From positions 1-64,000 of the IMG/VR virus record IMGVR_UViG_3300029955_000008: a DNA stretch of 64,000 bases, one strand, 5' to 3'. How positions within the stretch are numbered: position 1 is the stretch's first letter; every line of letters begins with the position of its first letter. Below are positions 7,196 through 15,860 of this stretch, in pieces. The position numbers were made by a program, and so were the translations under genes. This DNA is from a virus. The notes beneath the pieces were generated by a model, which was given only the letters and a program-made list of their open reading frames with translations, was not told the DNA's origin and ran no database searches.

Positions 7196-9367
7196 ATGCT
7201 AAAACTCAAAAAACTTACATTTTCTAATATAGGCCGTTTCACAGACGAGCAAAACGTTGACTTCACTAAACTCGGCTCCCTCGTGCAAGTAGACGCACAA
7301 AACAATAATACCGGTGGCAGCTCAGGTTCTGGGAAAAGTACCATTTTTAATGGGCTAGATTGGCTTCTCGGTCTATCCGACATCAGCACTTCTACTTTAC
7401 AATCTCGTCTAACCAAAAGTCATATCTCGGTTTCCGGTGAGTTCGATTGGGATGGGAAATCCGTTACAATAACTAGAAATCGAAAACTATCTATCGTCAT
7501 AGATGGCAACGAAACGACAGGCTCTAGTAAGATCAGCGAAGAGAAGCTCGATGAGATCCTGGGAATGCCCAGGAACCTATTCCGGCCTCTCCTTCATAAG
7601 CGCCAGGGAGAAACTGGCTTCTTTTTGGGCCTAACCCCGGCTAAGATGAATGATTTCCTAGTTGATACCTTAGGTCTGTCCCAAATCCGCTCTAAAGTCG
7701 ACGTAATCGACGGCAAGACCAAAGAATTGGGTCTGGCAAAGATAGGTGCGCAAACCGGCCTTGCAGTCGCCCAGGCCAGTCTAGAGGCTAATAAACGGGC
7801 CTTAGAGGCAGTAGGAGACGAACCCGTGACTAGCGTACACCAGGACCTCGTAGAAGGCTGGAAGCTGCGCTGTGTAGCCGCTAATACCGACCTAATGACC
7901 GCCAAAGACCGGCAGGCCATTGAGAAGTCTCAATTGGAAACCAAAAAGCCAAAACTAGTCATTAATCCTTTTTCAGCAGCGGCTTTAGAAGCAAACCAAA
8001 TGCGAGAAAAAGAACTCAACAGATTGATTAACGAATCTCTCTATCAGGAAAGAGATCGTCAGACTCTTGTAAATAAGGAGATCTCCAAGCTAAAACTGGA
8101 CCTATCTACCCAGGTCGCGACCATCAATGCCAGGACTAGTAAAGAAGTCGCCATTCTTAACGCTAAACTGTCGGAGACCGCTATGGCCATCCGTCTTGGA
8201 GCGATGTCTAAAGAGGAGGCCATTAAAATTGCCTCTAAAATTAAGACCGTAAGAGCTGGAACCTGCTATACCTGTAATCAAGTATGGGTTTCTGCTTCAG
8301 AAGAAGAGAGGTTATTGGCTAGTCTCGGCGAGCACAAGGCTAAGATAATCTCCGCAAAAGATGCGGAGAATAATGCTATTGAACTCCGCACCGCAATTGC
8401 CTATATCCAGGATAGTTCCAGTAAAGATATCGAAGGCCTTAATAAGGATTATTCACTTAATATTCAGGGATTGACGGAACAAGCCAAACCACGAATTCCT
8501 GCCGAGATCCCCGGTCTAAGAGCTGATTTGGCCAACATCATTGATTTGATCCAGAAAGAAAAAGTCAAGGAAGCCGCTCATAACGAAGAACAGAACAAGA
8601 CCAACAATCAGACCATGTCTGCTTTCTTCGCCGACCAAAAAGTTTTGGCCGCTAGACATCAAGAAGAACTCCAAGTTGTTAATAAAGAACTTGAAGAAGC
8701 TCGAAGTCAGTGTGAACGGCTTAGCTCCGAACTCAGGAATCACGAAACCAATCTGGCCAAACATAAACAGGTTCTGAAGAGTCTGACGGATGCCCAAAAC
8801 GAACAGACCTCAAAAGTAGAACAAATGACCCTAAAAGTAGGTCAAGTCGAAGAGAAGCTAGTCATGGCCGAGGAAGTCAAGCGCTGTCTTAAATCCTATC
8901 TGAGTTGCAGTTTTGATGATGCCTTGGATAGTATCAGCGATTCCGCGACGGCCATCCTACGGGCGGTTCCAACTATGGCAAACGCAACTATCCGTTTGGA
9001 AGGAACAAAGGAAACCGGCGCAGGAGCCATCAAAGATCAAATCAATGCCTGTATTGATAACGATGGAGAAATTGGAATTCCTATCAAAAGTCTTTCCGGT
9101 GGCGAGCGCTCAGCCGTAGATCTGGCCATCGATCTCGCTGTAGGCAATTTGATTCAAGAAAAAGCCAATAAAGGAATCGATGTCATGATCCTAGATGAGC
9201 CCTTTAATGGATTTGACAGCATTGGTATCGAGCATTCCCTTGAAATGATTAGGACTTTTGCCGTCGACAAGAAGATCTTGATCGTCGAACACGATGGCGT
9301 CGCAAAAGAGTTTATTCAGGACCGCATTACCGTAGTCCGCGACGGAGAAATTAGTAGTGTAAAATAG
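7196..9367 (+). CDS. SbcC/Rad50 (T4 gp46)-like ATPase
   Basis: A 723-residue SMC-type ATPase, the expected partner of the nuclease at 3896 in DNA-end resection. Walker A is GSSGSGKST (41-49). Long charged helices follow on each side of a zinc hook CYTC (357-360). The ABC signature LSGGE is at 633-637 and Walker B with catalytic Glu (MILDEP) near 664-669. The length exceeds T4 gp46 (560) because the coiled coil is longer. The start is fixed by a promoter whose predicted start point falls one base before the ATG. There is no ribosome-binding site, so translation is probably leaderless. Confidence 0.9.
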   Translation: MLKLKKLTFSNIGRFTDEQNVDFTKLGSLVQVDAQNNNTGGSSGSGKSTIFNGLDWLLGLSDISTSTLQSRLTKSHISVSGEFDWDGKSVTITRNRKLSIVIDGNETTGSSKISEEKLDEILGMPRNLFRPLLHKRQGETGFFLGLTPAKMNDFLVDTLGLSQIRSKVDVIDGKTKELGLAKIGAQTGLAVAQASLEANKRALEAVGDEPVTSVHQDLVEGWKLRCVAANTDLMTAKDRQAIEKSQLETKKPKLVINPFSAAALEANQMREKELNRLINESLYQERDRQTLVNKEISKLKLDLSTQVATINARTSKEVAILNAKLSETAMAIRLGAMSKEEAIKIASKIKTVRAGTCYTCNQVWVSASEEERLLASLGEHKAKIISAKDAENNAIELRTAIAYIQDSSSKDIEGLNKDYSLNIQGLTEQAKPRIPAEIPGLRADLANIIDLIQKEKVKEAAHNEEQNKTNNQTMSAFFADQKVLAARHQEELQVVNKELEEARSQCERLSSELRNHETNLAKHKQVLKSLTDAQNEQTSKVEQMTLKVGQVEEKLVMAEEVKRCLKSYLSCSFDDALDSISDSATAILRAVPTMANATIRLEGTKETGAGAIKDQINACIDNDGEIGIPIKSLSGGERSAVDLAIDLAVGNLIQEKANKGIDVMILDEPFNGFDSIGIEHSLEMIRTFAVDKKILIVEHDGVAKEFIQDRITVVRDGEISSVK

Positions 9368-9370
9368 TTC

Positions 9371-9399
9371 TTGACTTTAGGGAGGGCTTGTTGTAGATT
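9371..9399 (+). promoter_or_regulatory. Sigma70-type promoter, short leader
   Basis: TTGACT (9371-9376), a 17-base spacer and TAGATT (9394-9399). Transcription would start near 9406, just before AGGAG (9407-9411), giving an 11-base leader to the ATG at 9417. Confidence 0.65.
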
Positions 9400-9416
9400 A
9401 GCTGGCAGGAGACGAT

Positions 9417-9623
9417 ATGGAACGACAATGTCAATGCTCATGCAATTGTAGTGTTTGGACGACAAATAGCAACAGTATTTGTGGTTATTGCGATGATTGT
9501 TATAAGAAAAACTCTCGAACTTTCTCAGAGCAAATGAAAGAAGCATCGCTGACAATGGAAGCCAGAATTGAAGGTCTAGAAGCCGCCGTAAAACGTCTTA
9601 ACCGAGAACTGGGGCTAAAATGA
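9417..9623 (+). CDS. Small zinc-finger-like protein with coiled coil
   Basis: A 68-residue protein. The first 30 residues carry two cysteine clusters (CQCSCNC and CGYCDDC), enough for one or two zinc sites. The remainder is an amphipathic helix with a leucine pattern typical of a short coiled coil. It has its own promoter and a good AGGAG. The stop overlaps the next ATG (ATGA). It may be a small regulatory or adaptor protein; nothing more specific can be said. Confidence 0.65.
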   Translation: MERQCQCSCNCSVWTTNSNSICGYCDDCYKKNSRTFSEQMKEASLTMEARIEGLEAAVKRLNRELGLK

Positions 9624-10027
9624 TTCTACTTGAACTTACAACTAAAGAAGCCGAATTCATTAGGGAAGTCATTGCTTTGGAGAAAAACTCTGTGACTAAT
9701 TCCAAATTGGAATGGGCAGAAAAGGAAAGAAAAACAGGTATTTGTAATTCTTTTTTAGCTAAAGTAGATCACGCTTCGGAGCCACAAAAAGATGTTATGA
9801 TTACCGCCAACGATCTCTTTCTCCTGATCTCCCAGGCCAAACGGGAATATCTGAGTTTAAATAGCGGATTGCATATTTCCGGCATAGAGGTTGACAAAAA
9901 AGACCTCCCACATATTAGTGTGACCAACGCCTTATTGTTGTTTTTGAATGGGGAAAACTTACTGAAAAAAATGGTAAGATTTGATATAACCGACCAAAGC
10001 GGTCAATACGAGGAGCTAGAAGAATAA
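9620..10027 (+). CDS. Hypothetical protein
   Basis: A 135-residue mostly helical protein without a recognised domain. It begins with a hydrophobic-acidic helix (LLELTTKEAEFIREVIAL) and ends with an acidic tail. It is translationally coupled to the zinc-finger-like gene by ATGA and belongs to the operon driven from 9371. Function unknown. Confidence 0.6.
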   Translation: MILLELTTKEAEFIREVIALEKNSVTNSKLEWAEKERKTGICNSFLAKVDHASEPQKDVMITANDLFLLISQAKREYLSLNSGLHISGIEVDKKDLPHISVTNALLLFLNGENLLKKMVRFDITDQSGQYEELEE

Positions 10028-10028
10028 T

Positions 10029-10241
10029 ATGTTTGATACACATAAACTGAATGAAGCCGGATTTGCAGCGGTCAAAACGCTAAAAACGAATATGGCCGCA
10101 GCTGTCCAAGAAGCACTTTCCCTTATGCCAGAAGGTCGAGAAAGGTCTATTTTTGTAACCAAGATCGAAGAAGCAATGTTTTTTGGAACCAAAGCCGTTG
10201 CTTCCGATCGCAACTTTCACACAGAAGTAGTTAAATATTAA
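10029..10241 (+). CDS. Small hypothetical protein
   Basis: A 70-residue, probably all-helical protein one base after the previous stop. It is Ala-rich with a regular pattern of charged residues and no cysteine or metal motif. Its position in a string of small genes is the main support. Function unknown. Confidence 0.55.
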   Translation: MFDTHKLNEAGFAAVKTLKTNMAAAVQEALSLMPEGRERSIFVTKIEEAMFFGTKAVASDRNFHTEVVKY

Positions 10242-10251
10242 GGAGAATAAT

Positions 10252-10452
10252 ATGGAAAGACAGAAAGAATTATTTTTAGTTTGGCAAGGTGGAGCAGACG
10301 AACAGTTTTATAATCAATACGAGTCATTGGTAGATGCTGTTAGCTCAGAAGAAGAAGGTACTGAAATTTTTGAAGCAAAACTCACTTCTCTTGGTAGTTA
10401 TAGGCTAGTGACTAAGATGATAAAAGAAAAGAAATCAAAGAAGGCAGAATAA
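10252..10452 (+). CDS. Small hypothetical protein
   Basis: A 66-residue protein with a strong AAGGAG upstream of the ATG. Aromatic residues cluster in the first half (LFLVWQGG, FYNQY), and a lysine-rich tail ends the protein. The composition suggests a small folded domain with a basic extension. Function unknown. Confidence 0.6.
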   Translation: MERQKELFLVWQGGADEQFYNQYESLVDAVSSEEEGTEIFEAKLTSLGSYRLVTKMIKEKKSKKAE

Positions 10453-10453
10453 C

Positions 10454-10756
10454 ATGGCAAAATTCAAAAAAGAACCCCTCACAGAACTACAGAAAATTGC
10501 AAAGAAAATCGGACCCGATGCCGAAGACGTTCTAGCCGAACTCGAAGCCATGGATGTGCCCGGTCTTAACAAACGCATTGCTCAGGCAAACCAGGCAATA
10601 TCTGATACAAAGGAAGAACTGGATAACAATCCCGCCTATCAGCAAGTTCTGGCCGATAAGAAACTGCTCGGCAGCGGTTTCAAAGAAGTGAAAGCGCGGC
10701 AGAACGCGATTATTGCTATCTCGGTTCAACTCAGGAAGGACAAGGGAGAAGCATGA
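10454..10756 (+). CDS. Coiled-coil hypothetical protein
   Basis: A 100-residue, highly charged helical protein with heptad-like leucine and isoleucine spacing over most of its length. It starts one base after the previous stop, with AAGG upstream, and overlaps the next gene by 4 bases (ATGA). The composition fits a small scaffold or regulatory coiled coil. Function unknown. Confidence 0.6.
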   Translation: MAKFKKEPLTELQKIAKKIGPDAEDVLAELEAMDVPGLNKRIAQANQAISDTKEELDNNPAYQQVLADKKLLGSGFKEVKARQNAIIAISVQLRKDKGEA

Positions 10757-11082
10757 AAACCGCAGTCGAATCTAATGCAGAGACATTGGTGAGTAGAGGA
10801 GAGCGATTTAGTCTAGAAACCCTTATGTCTATTATAGAAGATAGTGTATGTAGATCTGTAGACGATGGCGAATTTGAAACTACTGTTGGTACATATAATT
10901 TTATCGCTTCTGATGTAGCTCTGGCTCAAAAAATACTAAAGAATTTGGGATACGATGTTGGAGATGGTGGTGATTATCTAAGAATAAACTGGTCGAGCCG
11001 CACAGTTCCGAAATCCCAATCCTGTGGACCCAGCTTCTGTGAAGACTGTAATTGTGGTAAGAAAGAGCAAGTTGAATGCTGA
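10753..11082 (+). CDS. Hypothetical protein with C-terminal cysteine cluster
   Basis: A 109-residue protein with an acidic helical body and a C-terminal segment carrying six cysteines (SCGPSFCEDCNCG and a final C), a likely metal site. It is coupled to the preceding gene by ATGA, and the resolvase gene starts inside its last 11 bases. Function unknown. Confidence 0.55.
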   Translation: MKTAVESNAETLVSRGERFSLETLMSIIEDSVCRSVDDGEFETTVGTYNFIASDVALAQKILKNLGYDVGDGGDYLRINWSSRTVPKSQSCGPSFCEDCNCGKKEQVEC

Positions 11083-11737
11083 ACGCGTGCTAGCCCTAGA
11101 CGTCAGTACGAAAACGGGATGGGCGGCTGCGATCAGCTCCTCTCAGGGCATTGAGTTATTGGACTACGGAACCATTCCACAGATTCATAAACCCGATGGT
11201 GACTATCCTGGCGTCTACGTTGACTGGTCAATACTGTGTTTCAAAGAGATCAAAAAAATGATAGATAAGCTCAAACCCCAAGTTTTAGTGATAGAAGAGA
11301 CAAGTAAGGGTAGTAAGAACGCCATGAGCCAAAAGGTCCTTGAGTACATTCATTACAATTTGGCCTCCTATATTAAGGAATCTGGGATTAGGTCTGTCTA
11401 TGTCCTAACAGAACAGTGGCGCCGTGAACTTGGGTGCGTTATGAACGACGCCGAAAAAGCAAAAAATAAGCAGGTCAGAGATTACAAGAAAAAGAACAAA
11501 ACCAGCATATCTTATGATATAAACGGGAAACGTAATGGGTTGGTTGGCCGAAAACACGTGAATATTCGTAGGGTGAGCGAGATCTTTGCGGGACAACTAA
11601 AAGCTCCATTAAAACGCAAGGATGAAGATTTGGCTGATGGGCTCGGACTTTTAGCCTGTTACCACAACCGCAGACTTAAAACCAACGGGAATATCCCCGA
11701 AATGACAGTCGAAGAGATTATTAAGGACAACCAATGA
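11072..11737 (+). CDS. RuvC-like Holliday junction resolvase
   Basis: A 221-residue RNase H-fold protein with RuvC-type acidic motifs: D10 in LALDVSTKTGW, E75 and E76 in VLVIEETSKG, and D186 and D189 in DEDLADGLGL. These are the metal ligands that cut four-way junctions. An insertion of about 40 Lys- and Arg-rich residues (130-165) may contact DNA. Two longer starts exist in frame inside the upstream gene; I chose TTG 11072, which has GAG upstream and begins just before the first core strand. GTG 11087 is an alternative. In T4 this step is done by gp49, an unrelated fold. Confidence 0.75.
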   Translation: MNAERVLALDVSTKTGWAAAISSSQGIELLDYGTIPQIHKPDGDYPGVYVDWSILCFKEIKKMIDKLKPQVLVIEETSKGSKNAMSQKVLEYIHYNLASYIKESGIRSVYVLTEQWRRELGCVMNDAEKAKNKQVRDYKKKNKTSISYDINGKRNGLVGRKHVNIRRVSEIFAGQLKAPLKRKDEDLADGLGLLACYHNRRLKTNGNIPEMTVEEIIKDNQ

Positions 11738-11745
11738 TTTTTCCC

Positions 11746-11774
11746 TTGACAAGTTCCCAAAACAGTGTTATATT
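11746..11774 (+). promoter_or_regulatory. Sigma70-type promoter, short leader
   Basis: TTGACA (11746-11751), a 17-base spacer and TATATT (11769-11774), close to the -10 consensus. Transcription would start at about 11781, the first base of AGGAG (11781-11785), leaving a 13-base leader to the ATG at 11794. Confidence 0.75.
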
Positions 11775-11793
11775 TACCCCAGGAGCATAAACT

Positions 11794-12723
11794 ATGGCTA
11801 AAAATATTTGGGACGACGAACCCTTTCGTGATGGAGCGCCCACACTTCAAAACGGCGAGTGGCAGGATCAAGAAACCTACACCCCGGCTCCTGATAATGT
11901 AATCAGGGAAGCTCGCGCTATTCAGGCCAAAACTCAGGAAGAATACGATGTTGAAGAACTTACAGATCAAGTAGCCGAAGATGGCGAGAACGAAGACGAA
12001 GATTTCACAGAAATGCTATCCGATGCCAGACTTCGCCTAGAGCAGGGTAAGCTATACGAGATGATCATCAAGCACGATCTATTTAAGGATGTAGAAGCCG
12101 ATCCCCGTGCTGTTAAAATCGTTACCAAACAAATGCAGAAAATAGCCAAAGAACTCATGGAAACCATGCTTGGTATGCGTCAAACCGTTCAAGCCGCGCC
12201 TTCCATGATTAGTTCTCCCTTCAATAGCCTTGAAGTCGACATTCTAAAGAAACTAGCCAGTGCTGCCTCCAAAGGCGCCACAGAGACCGAAGAAGCCCAG
12301 GATGAGATGCCGGAACCCGCCGCATCTCCCAAGAGGAAGACACTTAATACCATTGGAAGCAGCCGACCTCAGCCTAAGCCCGCTCCTAGACCAATTGCTA
12401 AGAAACCCGAGCCCCTTAAGCGTCAGGCTAAGCCAAAGCTAGAATTACCACCTGAGTTTGAGCCCGATTATGTTCCCCTGGATAAGCCTATCCATAAGAT
12501 GAGCGCCCAGGAACTTGCAGAACGTGACAAACAAGCCTTGGATCGCCAAAGAGGTCGTAAATCCGCGCCTCCTCCTGACAAAGCCCCTATGCCGGATTAC
12601 CAAACCCAGGAAATGCTAGCAATGTCGCAGGCTTCTAGGGCAACTGGCGGAGTAGGTGGAATGACCGGCCTAAATGGAAAGTTGTCACAGCTAATTATAG
12701 CTGGCGCAATCAAGAAAGTATAA
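11794..12723 (+). CDS. Largely disordered hypothetical protein
   Basis: A 309-residue protein that is mostly low-complexity. It has an acidic N-terminal third, a short helical region (about residues 70-155), then a Pro-, Lys- and Ala-rich linker (about 165-265) and a Gly-rich end. No catalytic motif is visible. Such a layout fits a scaffold or interaction hub. It has a near-consensus promoter and AGGAG, so it is probably abundant. Function unknown. Confidence 0.65.
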   Translation: MAKNIWDDEPFRDGAPTLQNGEWQDQETYTPAPDNVIREARAIQAKTQEEYDVEELTDQVAEDGENEDEDFTEMLSDARLRLEQGKLYEMIIKHDLFKDVEADPRAVKIVTKQMQKIAKELMETMLGMRQTVQAAPSMISSPFNSLEVDILKKLASAASKGATETEEAQDEMPEPAASPKRKTLNTIGSSRPQPKPAPRPIAKKPEPLKRQAKPKLELPPEFEPDYVPLDKPIHKMSAQELAERDKQALDRQRGRKSAPPPDKAPMPDYQTQEMLAMSQASRATGGVGGMTGLNGKLSQLIIAGAIKKV

Positions 12724-12739
12724 AGTATAAAGTAGAAAT

Positions 12740-12973
12740 ATGGCTAAGAAAAAATTTAAAGTCAGTCCCGATGGTGTTCCACACAAACCCACTTGTGATT
12801 GTTTTCAATGTTTTCCCGAAGAATCAGAATTAGAAACAAAAACTAATAAAGCTCTTGAACTCGCTGAAGCCAATGCTAAGGCTATTCAAGAACTCGAAGT
12901 TAAAATTCAAAAAACTTTTTTAGAGTACAGTCACACGCTGGCAACTCTAAAAGACCGCAACCGTCTGCGATAA
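12740..12973 (+). CDS. Small coiled-coil protein with CxxC pair
   Basis: A 77-residue protein. A short N-terminal segment holds CDCFQC, a possible metal site, and is followed by a 45-residue helix with coiled-coil periodicity. It lies 16 bases after the preceding gene and has no obvious Shine-Dalgarno. The layout (cysteine cluster plus helix) resembles the 9417 protein but in a different arrangement. Function unknown. Confidence 0.55.
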   Translation: MAKKKFKVSPDGVPHKPTCDCFQCFPEESELETKTNKALELAEANAKAIQELEVKIQKTFLEYSHTLATLKDRNRLR

Positions 12974-12996
12974 TAACCACAAACAAGGAGAAACGA

Positions 12997-13656
12997 ATGT
13001 CTGAAGAAAATAAGAAAACCGCCACAGAACGACTGGAAGACCTGGAAGGAGCGATGTCCCAAGTAGGCCAAGCGCTTTCCTCACTGGATCCCCTAATTAG
13101 GGACCTCGGTGGAGTCAAGGAAGCTCTTAAGCTTCTCAATAATAAATTGGATGCAGTTGTCAAGGCGATCTCTGCTGGAAGTCCTTTGACCGATGAAACC
13201 CTAAACAAGCTCATGACAGCCGCAAATGCCGAAGAACTTGCTGCCAAAGTAGCAGCCATGGTTGCTCAGGGATTGCTCGTTGCTTCTGACACGGTAACCA
13301 ATGATAGCTTTGTGGTTATCAACGAAGCCGATGCCGCTGGCACTGTTGTAAACCCACGTATGCAGTTCTTGGTTTCCGCACTTCAGATCGAAGAAGTTCG
13401 CACCAAGCTCGGCGGCTCCAAGGTTGGTGACAACATTCCTGTAGGAGATAAAGGTGCTTCTATCAACGTGCTGGAATCGTATACGATCGCGATTCCAAAG
13501 GCTCCAGAAGCCGCTGCTCCTGGCGAAGACGCCAATGAAGCCGGTCCCGCCGCAACTCCAGCTGCTGAAGCCGTTCCTGCTCCCGCTGCAACGGACGCCG
13601 CACCAGCTACTACCGATGCAGCTCCAGCAACCGATTCAACAGCTGCAAGCGCTTAA
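12997..13656 (+). CDS. Hypothetical protein with Ala/Pro-rich tail
   Basis: A 219-residue protein. The first 100 residues are helical and coiled-coil-like, a compact alpha/beta region covers about 100-165, and the last 50 residues are almost entirely Ala, Pro, Thr and Asp (a flexible linker or tail). AAGGAG lies upstream of the ATG. The sequence resembles structural or assembly proteins in composition only; no domain is recognised. Confidence 0.6.
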   Translation: MSEENKKTATERLEDLEGAMSQVGQALSSLDPLIRDLGGVKEALKLLNNKLDAVVKAISAGSPLTDETLNKLMTAANAEELAAKVAAMVAQGLLVASDTVTNDSFVVINEADAAGTVVNPRMQFLVSALQIEEVRTKLGGSKVGDNIPVGDKGASINVLESYTIAIPKAPEAAAPGEDANEAGPAATPAAEAVPAPAATDAAPATTDAAPATDSTAASA

Positions 13657-13664
13657 GGAATACG

Positions 13665-15275
13665 ATGACGCGTAGAAGACATACCCTAGCTAGAGAAAAA
13701 AGAACCGAGTTGACCCCAACAGGTGTCGAAATTCTCAACGCGTATTTATCTATTATTGAAGATAGTGGTAAGTACCCTAGCAGACCAGAAATGAACCTGC
13801 TAGGGTACAACAGGGACGCCATAAGAGATAATTTTGGATCATTGGAGTCTTTAAAGGAATACGTAGTCAAAAACTATCCCGAAGTAGTTGAAAACATTAC
13901 CGAAGAAAAAATCAAGAATAGTAACAGTGCTCAGGATCTAGCCAAGCTTATCAAAAATCACAAGAGATTTGTAGTTACTACTGCCATTAATGGCGCACCT
14001 GTTCGTGAGGGCTTTTTAAAGAACTTAAGAGTTTACTGTAAAAAGATGAAGGCGTTGCTTTTGATCTTGCCCGCTGGGAACGAAGTAACGGATATGGACG
14101 CCGATCTCGCGGACGATGCCTGGGTTTTTGATAAAACCTATCTGAATTCAAATATCTATATCAGTGCTATCAAAGTTCCTCCCAGGAGCGTCAATCCCCT
14201 CACTTCCTTGGGTAGAATTGGACAAAGAAATGGCAGTACTATAATCGCCAGCCCAAAACAGTTCATGGAACCCGTTGCAGTTGGTGATAGCAAGATGCCA
14301 CACATTATGATGTCTACAGGCGCTATCACCGAGCCCCGCTATCAGAAGAAGGGCGTTTATGACAAAAACGGCCTAATCGCCCTACACGACCATGTTTTGG
14401 GCGCCGTTGTGGTAGAAATTGAAGACGATAAATTCTACCACTTTACTCAGATTCAAGCCGAAGAATCTGGGGCTTTTGTAGAACGATGTTTGTATGTCAA
14501 GAACGGCAAGATTGGCAAGCTCAACCCATCCCACATGGTTGTTGGAGACCGCCACGTAACGGAAACCGATCCAACCGCTGCCAAAGCCTGGGATGAGATC
14601 TCCGAATTCTGTGGTTATCCGACTTTGGTAGAACACGACTTCCTTTCTGGGGTTTTCGGCAACCATCACGAAGAACATAATCAAATCATTAGAGCGGCTT
14701 TGTCGGCCATGAATAAGTTGAACATGGAAGAAGAATTTAGAGCTTGCGGTAAGGAAATTGACAGGCTCACAGAAAAACAAGATATGATTATGGTGGCCTC
14801 AAACCATCACGATTTTGTCAACAAGTATATTACATATGGAACCTATCACAAGGATCCACAAAATCTGGATTTTGCTTCTAAGCTGATTTCTCCAATGATT
14901 CGAGGCGAAGACCCGGTTCGTTACGCCCTAGAAAAATTGATTGGACTTAAAAGACCGCATAGAGTAAAATGGCTAAAGAGAGATGAAAGCTACAATGTTG
15001 CTGGAATCGAACTAGGTGCCCACGGAGATAAGGGCGCCAATGGATCCAAGGGATCTCCAAATACCTTGGAAAAAGGGTACGGGAATTGTGTCGTCGGACA
15101 CAGCCACACACCCAAGATTATAAGAGGATTCTGGCAAGTGGGAACTAGTACTTATTTAAAGCTGCCCTATACTCAGGGAACTTCGAGTTGGTGTCATACC
15201 GTCTGTTTGGTATACGATAACGGGGCTAGGCAGCAAATTTTCTCAATCGGCGGACGCTGGAGACTTAATGGGTAA
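13665..15275 (+). CDS. A1-like metallophosphoesterase, putative DNase
   Basis: A 536-residue protein with a complete calcineurin-type metal site: GDRH (about 293-296), SNHHDF (about 379-384), GAHGD (about 451-455) and GHSH (about 479-482). The first 65 residues resemble the small DNA-binding repeat often attached to homing nucleases (pattern SRPEM...LGY...DNFGSLESLKEYV). From memory, length and motif layout recall the phage T5 A1 protein, which takes part in host DNA breakdown; this is by recall, not alignment. A role in host-DNA degradation is therefore plausible. AAGGA precedes the ATG. It is distinct from the gp47-like phosphoesterase at 3896. Confidence 0.65.
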   Translation: MTRRRHTLAREKRTELTPTGVEILNAYLSIIEDSGKYPSRPEMNLLGYNRDAIRDNFGSLESLKEYVVKNYPEVVENITEEKIKNSNSAQDLAKLIKNHKRFVVTTAINGAPVREGFLKNLRVYCKKMKALLLILPAGNEVTDMDADLADDAWVFDKTYLNSNIYISAIKVPPRSVNPLTSLGRIGQRNGSTIIASPKQFMEPVAVGDSKMPHIMMSTGAITEPRYQKKGVYDKNGLIALHDHVLGAVVVEIEDDKFYHFTQIQAEESGAFVERCLYVKNGKIGKLNPSHMVVGDRHVTETDPTAAKAWDEISEFCGYPTLVEHDFLSGVFGNHHEEHNQIIRAALSAMNKLNMEEEFRACGKEIDRLTEKQDMIMVASNHHDFVNKYITYGTYHKDPQNLDFASKLISPMIRGEDPVRYALEKLIGLKRPHRVKWLKRDESYNVAGIELGAHGDKGANGSKGSPNTLEKGYGNCVVGHSHTPKIIRGFWQVGTSTYLKLPYTQGTSSWCHTVCLVYDNGARQQIFSIGGRWRLNG

Positions 15276-15651
15276 AACCGAAGATCTTGCAAAGCTAGGT
15301 GTTGCAGCAAAAGATATCGAACAAAGAATGACATCCATTAAAGCTAATATGGATACTATTAAAAAAGAACTCGATTTTTTAACTACGGTAGAAGAACAGC
15401 TAGATAGCAATGTAAAGTATCTCAAAAAGGTAAAGATCGTCGCACTAGCCAGTGAATACAAAAAAGCCAGAGAAGACCTCAAAAAGACTAAGACTCGCTT
15501 GGGCCAGATCAAAGGCGACTTAGGCAATAATGAAAGAGCATATAAAGAGCTGGAAGCAATGCTCAAAAAGAACAAGGAGGTCTATGATAAACTCTCAAAA
15601 ACAAGTGATAACAACGTATTACAAGGGAAGTTTGGCCGACGCAATGGTTAA
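15268..15651 (+). CDS. Coiled-coil hypothetical protein
   Basis: A 127-residue, highly charged, almost wholly helical protein with heptad repeats through about residue 110. The ATG overlaps the end of the A1-like gene by 8 bases and has GGAG 5 bases upstream. The next gene starts inside its 3' end, an overlap of 68 bases. Function unknown; it could be a partner of the neighbouring phosphoesterase. Confidence 0.6.
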   Translation: MGKTEDLAKLGVAAKDIEQRMTSIKANMDTIKKELDFLTTVEEQLDSNVKYLKKVKIVALASEYKKAREDLKKTKTRLGQIKGDLGNNERAYKELEAMLKKNKEVYDKLSKTSDNNVLQGKFGRRNG

Positions 15652-15853
15652 AGAATTGATGATGAAAAGAGTTATGGAAGAACCCGACTTCGTTAAATGC
15701 TCGAAGTATGGGAATTCATTGGTTAAATATCTTTCCGGCAATAGCGGTGAGATCAAGGATAAGACCATTGCTAGATTACTAATGATCGCCGAAGACGACG
15801 TCGAAAGAATTTATCAAGAAGCTGTTGACATTTTAAGACGCGGTGTGGTATAG
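15584..15853 (+). CDS. Small hypothetical protein
   Basis: An 89-residue helical protein starting MINSQKQVITTYY. A longer reading from 15530 is open, but ATG 15584 has a near-perfect AAGGAGG a few bases upstream, so I choose it. The gene overlaps the coiled-coil gene by 68 bases, unusually long for this genome. The 3' end contains the promoter of the RNase H gene. Function unknown. Confidence 0.6.
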   Translation: MINSQKQVITTYYKGSLADAMVKELMMKRVMEEPDFVKCSKYGNSLVKYLSGNSGEIKDKTIARLLMIAEDDVERIYQEAVDILRRGVV

Positions 15854-15854
15854 T
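15825..15854 (+). promoter_or_regulatory. Sigma70-type promoter, leaderless
   Basis: TTGACA (15825-15830), an 18-base spacer and TATAGT (15849-15854), lying within the last codons of the upstream gene. The predicted start point is 15861, exactly the A of the RNase H start codon. Confidence 0.65.
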
Positions 15855-15860
15855 TGGCGT

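Noticed and set aside
9893-9920. TTGACA, 16 bases, TATTAG inside the 9620 gene
   Set aside because: The -10 is poor and no gene starts downstream within 100 bases.
11510-11523. CTTATGATATAAA inside the RuvC-like gene
   Set aside because: Also encodes SYDI; no gene start follows nearby.
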